Below are positions 6,774 to 8,582 of a DNA stretch of 8,582 nt, piece by piece (position 1 is the stretch's first letter; each line of letters starts with the position of its first letter). Source of the stretch: Globobulimina sp. (lineage: Eukaryota; Foraminifera; Rotaliida); assembly GCA_003354225.1 (NCBI GenBank), contig PIVH01000075.1, forward strand, positions 1 through 8,582, written 5' to 3'. Position numbers and translations under genes: made by a program. The notes under the pieces are model-generated. The model was not told the origin of the DNA and did no database searches. It was given only the letters and a program-made list of their open reading frames with translations.

Positions 6774-7305
6774 TGATGAGATACCAAGAAAAAGAAGAAA
6801 ACTCAATTCCTTGAATGTAGAATATTTTATGTCTGCAAATTTTTATGAAATGTTTGAATTAACAGAAAACAATTTTAACCAAACAATACTTAAAAAACAA
6901 TATCATGTTAAAGCAAAACTATTTCATCCAGATAAATGGGTAAATGGAACTGAAGAGCAACAAAAAAAAAGTGAACAAATATTTAAAATATTACAACAAG
7001 CATTTGATACATTAAGTGATGATAAAAAAAGAGCATATTATAATAATAATTCACATTTAAATGGAGATAAAGATAATAGTTTTACTTTATCTGAAGATGA
7101 AGATAGTATTGACAGATATGAGGATGAAGATAGTGATATTGATACTGTGGTAATGATACATCTGAAAATAATGGTGATAATGATAATGATGGTGATAATG
7201 AAGATGAAGATGGTGATATTGATGACAATGATAATGGAGATGAAGACGGTGATAGTGATACATCTGAAAATAAAGAAAATGACATTGAATTTAAAAAAGA
7301 ATTAA
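6730..7305 (+). CDS. J-domain (DnaJ-like) ORF, probably N-terminal part of the helicase gene
   Basis: The first ATG after an in-frame TAA (6724-6726) opens a 191-residue frame. Residues 19-24 (PRKRRK) and the KKKK near the start resemble a nuclear localisation signal. Residues about 35-105 are a J domain: FYEMFELTENNF, helix II LKKQYHVKAKLF, the diagnostic HPD at 66-68, then helix III KSEQIFKILQQAFDTLSD and KKRAYY. J domains stimulate Hsp70 ATPase through HPD. From about residue 120 the protein turns acidic (SEDEDSIDRYEDEDSDID) and then, from residue 140, abruptly becomes Met/Ile/Lys-rich. That tail is the wrong-frame reading of a GAT/GAA repeat; the frame one base back continues the acidic run into the SF3 helicase. 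The last 50 residues are therefore probably not native unless expression relies on a frameshift. Polyomavirus large T has the same J-then-helicase order. Confidence 0.75.
   Translation: MNKKKKLVIVETDINDEIPRKRRKLNSLNVEYFMSANFYEMFELTENNFNQTILKKQYHVKAKLFHPDKWVNGTEEQQKKSEQIFKILQQAFDTLSDDKKRAYYNNNSHLNGDKDNSFTLSEDEDSIDRYEDEDSDIDTVVMIHLKIMVIMIMMVIMKMKMVILMTMIMEMKTVIVIHLKIKKMTLNLKKN
7090..7285. repeat. GAT/GAA-rich acidic-linker repeat with 80-nt offset copies
   Basis: The stretch is built from GAT, GAA, AAT and GGT triplets. GATGAAGAT(A/G)GTGATATTGAT occurs at 7123-7143 and 7203-7223, 80 nt apart, so the two copies fall in frames differing by one base. TGATACATCTGAAAATAA occurs at 7154-7171 and 7256-7273, 102 nt apart, both in the helicase frame. 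This pattern places the frame change between about 7144 and 7202. Confidence 0.8.
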
Positions 7306-8582
7306 ATAAAATAATAAACAATGATTATACATTAACACAATTAAGAAATGGACCAATCGGTTTAGCAATATTAATTGGTAATTTAAGAAATGATATTTGT
7401 TTTCATGACAATGAATATATCGGGTTTAATGATGTTAGGCGTATTTATACTGCATTTTCAAAAGCAACATTAAGAGTTATCATATATAAATATGGAATTG
7501 ATATATGTGTACAAATGCTACAAAAATATCCTCAATTTAAAAGAGATGAATCACATGGCGTATTAAATATTCCATCATTAATTTCTCGTTTTAAAAACCC
7601 TCGAAGTTCAGTTGGTTTTATAAACAATATATTATCATGTATTGAAAAATGGCATGACAAAGAAAATGGACAAAAATTAAATGCAAAAATGAACAGAATT
7701 GACGGTGAATATCCAATTAAAGGTGGTCGTAAAATTAATATAAAAACAAAACAAATTACTGATAGAACAAAAAAAGATTATTTTAGTTATGAAATACCAT
7801 TGACATATTTACCGAATTTACAAGATTGTAATAACAAATATGGCAATTTTTTAAAGAATATCCATCGCAAACAAGAACATTTCGAATTTTTTAGAATGAT
7901 TTTAGGATATACATTTAAAGGTGGTATCAAAGCGTGGGAAATTATTTTTTGGTTTATAAATAATATGGGTGGCAATGGTAAATCATTAAATATCAAATGT
8001 TTAGAAATACCATTTGGGTTCTGGATAAGAGATATGGATCCACGTTTGATAAACAAAAAATCAAAAATTAATATTGGTGCGGAATTAAACAAATTAAAAA
8101 ATTGTTTGTTAGCAAAATTTGTTGAAACAAAAAATATTGAACCAGACGAAGAAGCATTGAAAAGATACAGTGGTGGTGATACTTTAAATCCAAGAGATTG
8201 TAATCAAAAAGGGTCGAAAACACAAGAACTTAAACCATCTCATTCATTGTGGATGATTGGACAAGACTTATCAAATTTCCAATTCGAAGATCAAGCTTTA
8301 CAAAGACGAAATTCTGTATTTCCATGTGTAACATATTTTAGATCACCTGGACAAAAAGGATATGATGCAAATGATCCAAATTGTATTATACCGGATAAAA
8401 ATATAAAGTCGGAAATTTTAGAACAAGGGGATCATATTTTAACATTTGTTATTAATTGCTGTAATGATGAACTCGGATGGGAACAATTAGGTAATGATTT
8501 TTGGAGTTGTCGACCAAAAGATTTTGATAACGATGATTTAAATGTAAACTCAAATGATTTACATAAATTTATTGCAGAGAAA
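7143..8582 (+). CDS. D5-type SF3 helicase (D5_N plus ATPase), partial, no own start
   Basis: The frame is open for 480 codons after a TGA at 7140-7142 and runs off the window. It has no ATG before 7515, which would cut into the D5_N region, so it is best read as the continuation of the J-domain ORF. An acidic linker comes first, then a D5_N-like region ending in PIKGGRKINIKTKQITDRTKKDYFSY, a close fit to the family's pI.gG..idl.Tg.i..Rt.eDyft. The SF3 ATPase follows: Walker A NNMGGNGKS (7962-7985), Walker B Glu in AKFVETK (8124), SGGDTLNPRD, motif C region SLWMIGQDLSNF and arginine-finger region ALQRRNSVFP (8295-8321). D5 proteins unwind DNA during viral genome replication. Two oddities: the first Walker A Gly is Asn, and the motif C Asn appears to be Gln (8262). 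No primase domain is seen; a J domain occupies the N-terminus. Confidence 0.8.
7290..7296 (+). promoter_or_regulatory. Candidate -1 ribosomal slippery heptamer T TTA AAA
   Basis: In the phase of the J-domain ORF the bases read T TTA AAA AAG AAT TAA, so an X XXY YYZ heptamer sits two codons before the stop at 7303-7305. A -1 slip there would move ribosomes into the helicase frame. I see no obvious downstream pseudoknot, and A-runs are common in this DNA, so chance is a real alternative. Confidence 0.25.

Noticed and set aside
6618-6806. Minus-strand ORF with an Arg-rich C-terminus
   Set aside because: It is antisense to the Pro-rich repeat and the J-domain start; its composition follows from the opposite strand.
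7147-7255. GT-AG intron joining the J-domain and helicase frames
   Set aside because: The GT (7147 or 7150) to AG (7255) pair I tested does not land in the helicase frame. Other pairs were not exhaustively tried, so splicing is unlikely but not excluded.
7082-7321. Ser/Pro/Leu-rich minus-strand ORF
   Set aside because: It is the antisense shadow of the GAT/GAA acidic repeat.
7787-8092. Minus-strand ORF across the helicase
   Set aside because: It is antisense to the conserved Walker A region, so it is a shadow.

Overview
The window is strongly A+T-rich, uses the standard genetic code and carries long intronless ORFs with A-rich ATG contexts. There are no bacterial ribosome-binding sites. A D5-type SF3 helicase, an OB-fold (RPA-like) protein and an F-box/beta-helix protein point to a large eukaryotic DNA virus (Nucleocytoviricota-like), or to a virus-derived segment or large DNA mobile element in a protist genome. 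The broken gene at the left end and the minisatellite near the middle would fit an integrated or decaying copy as well as a free genome. I cannot name the organism.

Layout. 1-222: short AT-rich repeats and one perfect hairpin, no gene. 223-592: minus-strand coding remnant in two frames, unknown function. 593-851: no gene seen. 852-3062 (+): MULE-type DDE transposase with an N-terminal FLYWCH-like zinc-binding segment. 3243-4322 (+): F-box plus right-handed beta-helix protein. 4493-5704 (+): probable OB-fold ssDNA-binding protein. The two gaps between these three genes hold nearly the same 68-nt element (3115-3182 and 4354-4421, 61/68 identical), which looks like a shared 3'-end/promoter module. 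5705-6554: non-coding, with a hairpin that looks like a transcript end and a GC-richer minisatellite of alternating 34- and 36-nt units. 6555-6773: proline-rich open segment. 6730-7305 (+): J-domain ORF with a basic nuclear-localisation-like patch and an acidic tail. 7143-8582 (+, runs off the window): D5_N plus SF3 helicase with no start codon of its own.

The most interesting region is 6730-8582. The J-domain ORF and the helicase overlap by 163 nt in frames that differ by -1. The join falls in a repeat-rich acidic linker. The simplest reading is one protein: J domain, basic patch, acidic linker, D5-type helicase. That order recalls polyomavirus large T antigen (J domain, NLS, SF3 helicase), but with an NCLDV/phage D5-class motor. 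Either a one-base indel in the repeat or a programmed -1 shift at a T-TTA-AAA heptamer (7290-7296) would link the two parts.

The helicase and the OB-fold protein would fit in one replication module. The F-box protein would fit ubiquitin-ligase targeting in a eukaryotic cell. The transposase may be a passenger or a domesticated gene, since I see no terminal inverted repeats around it.
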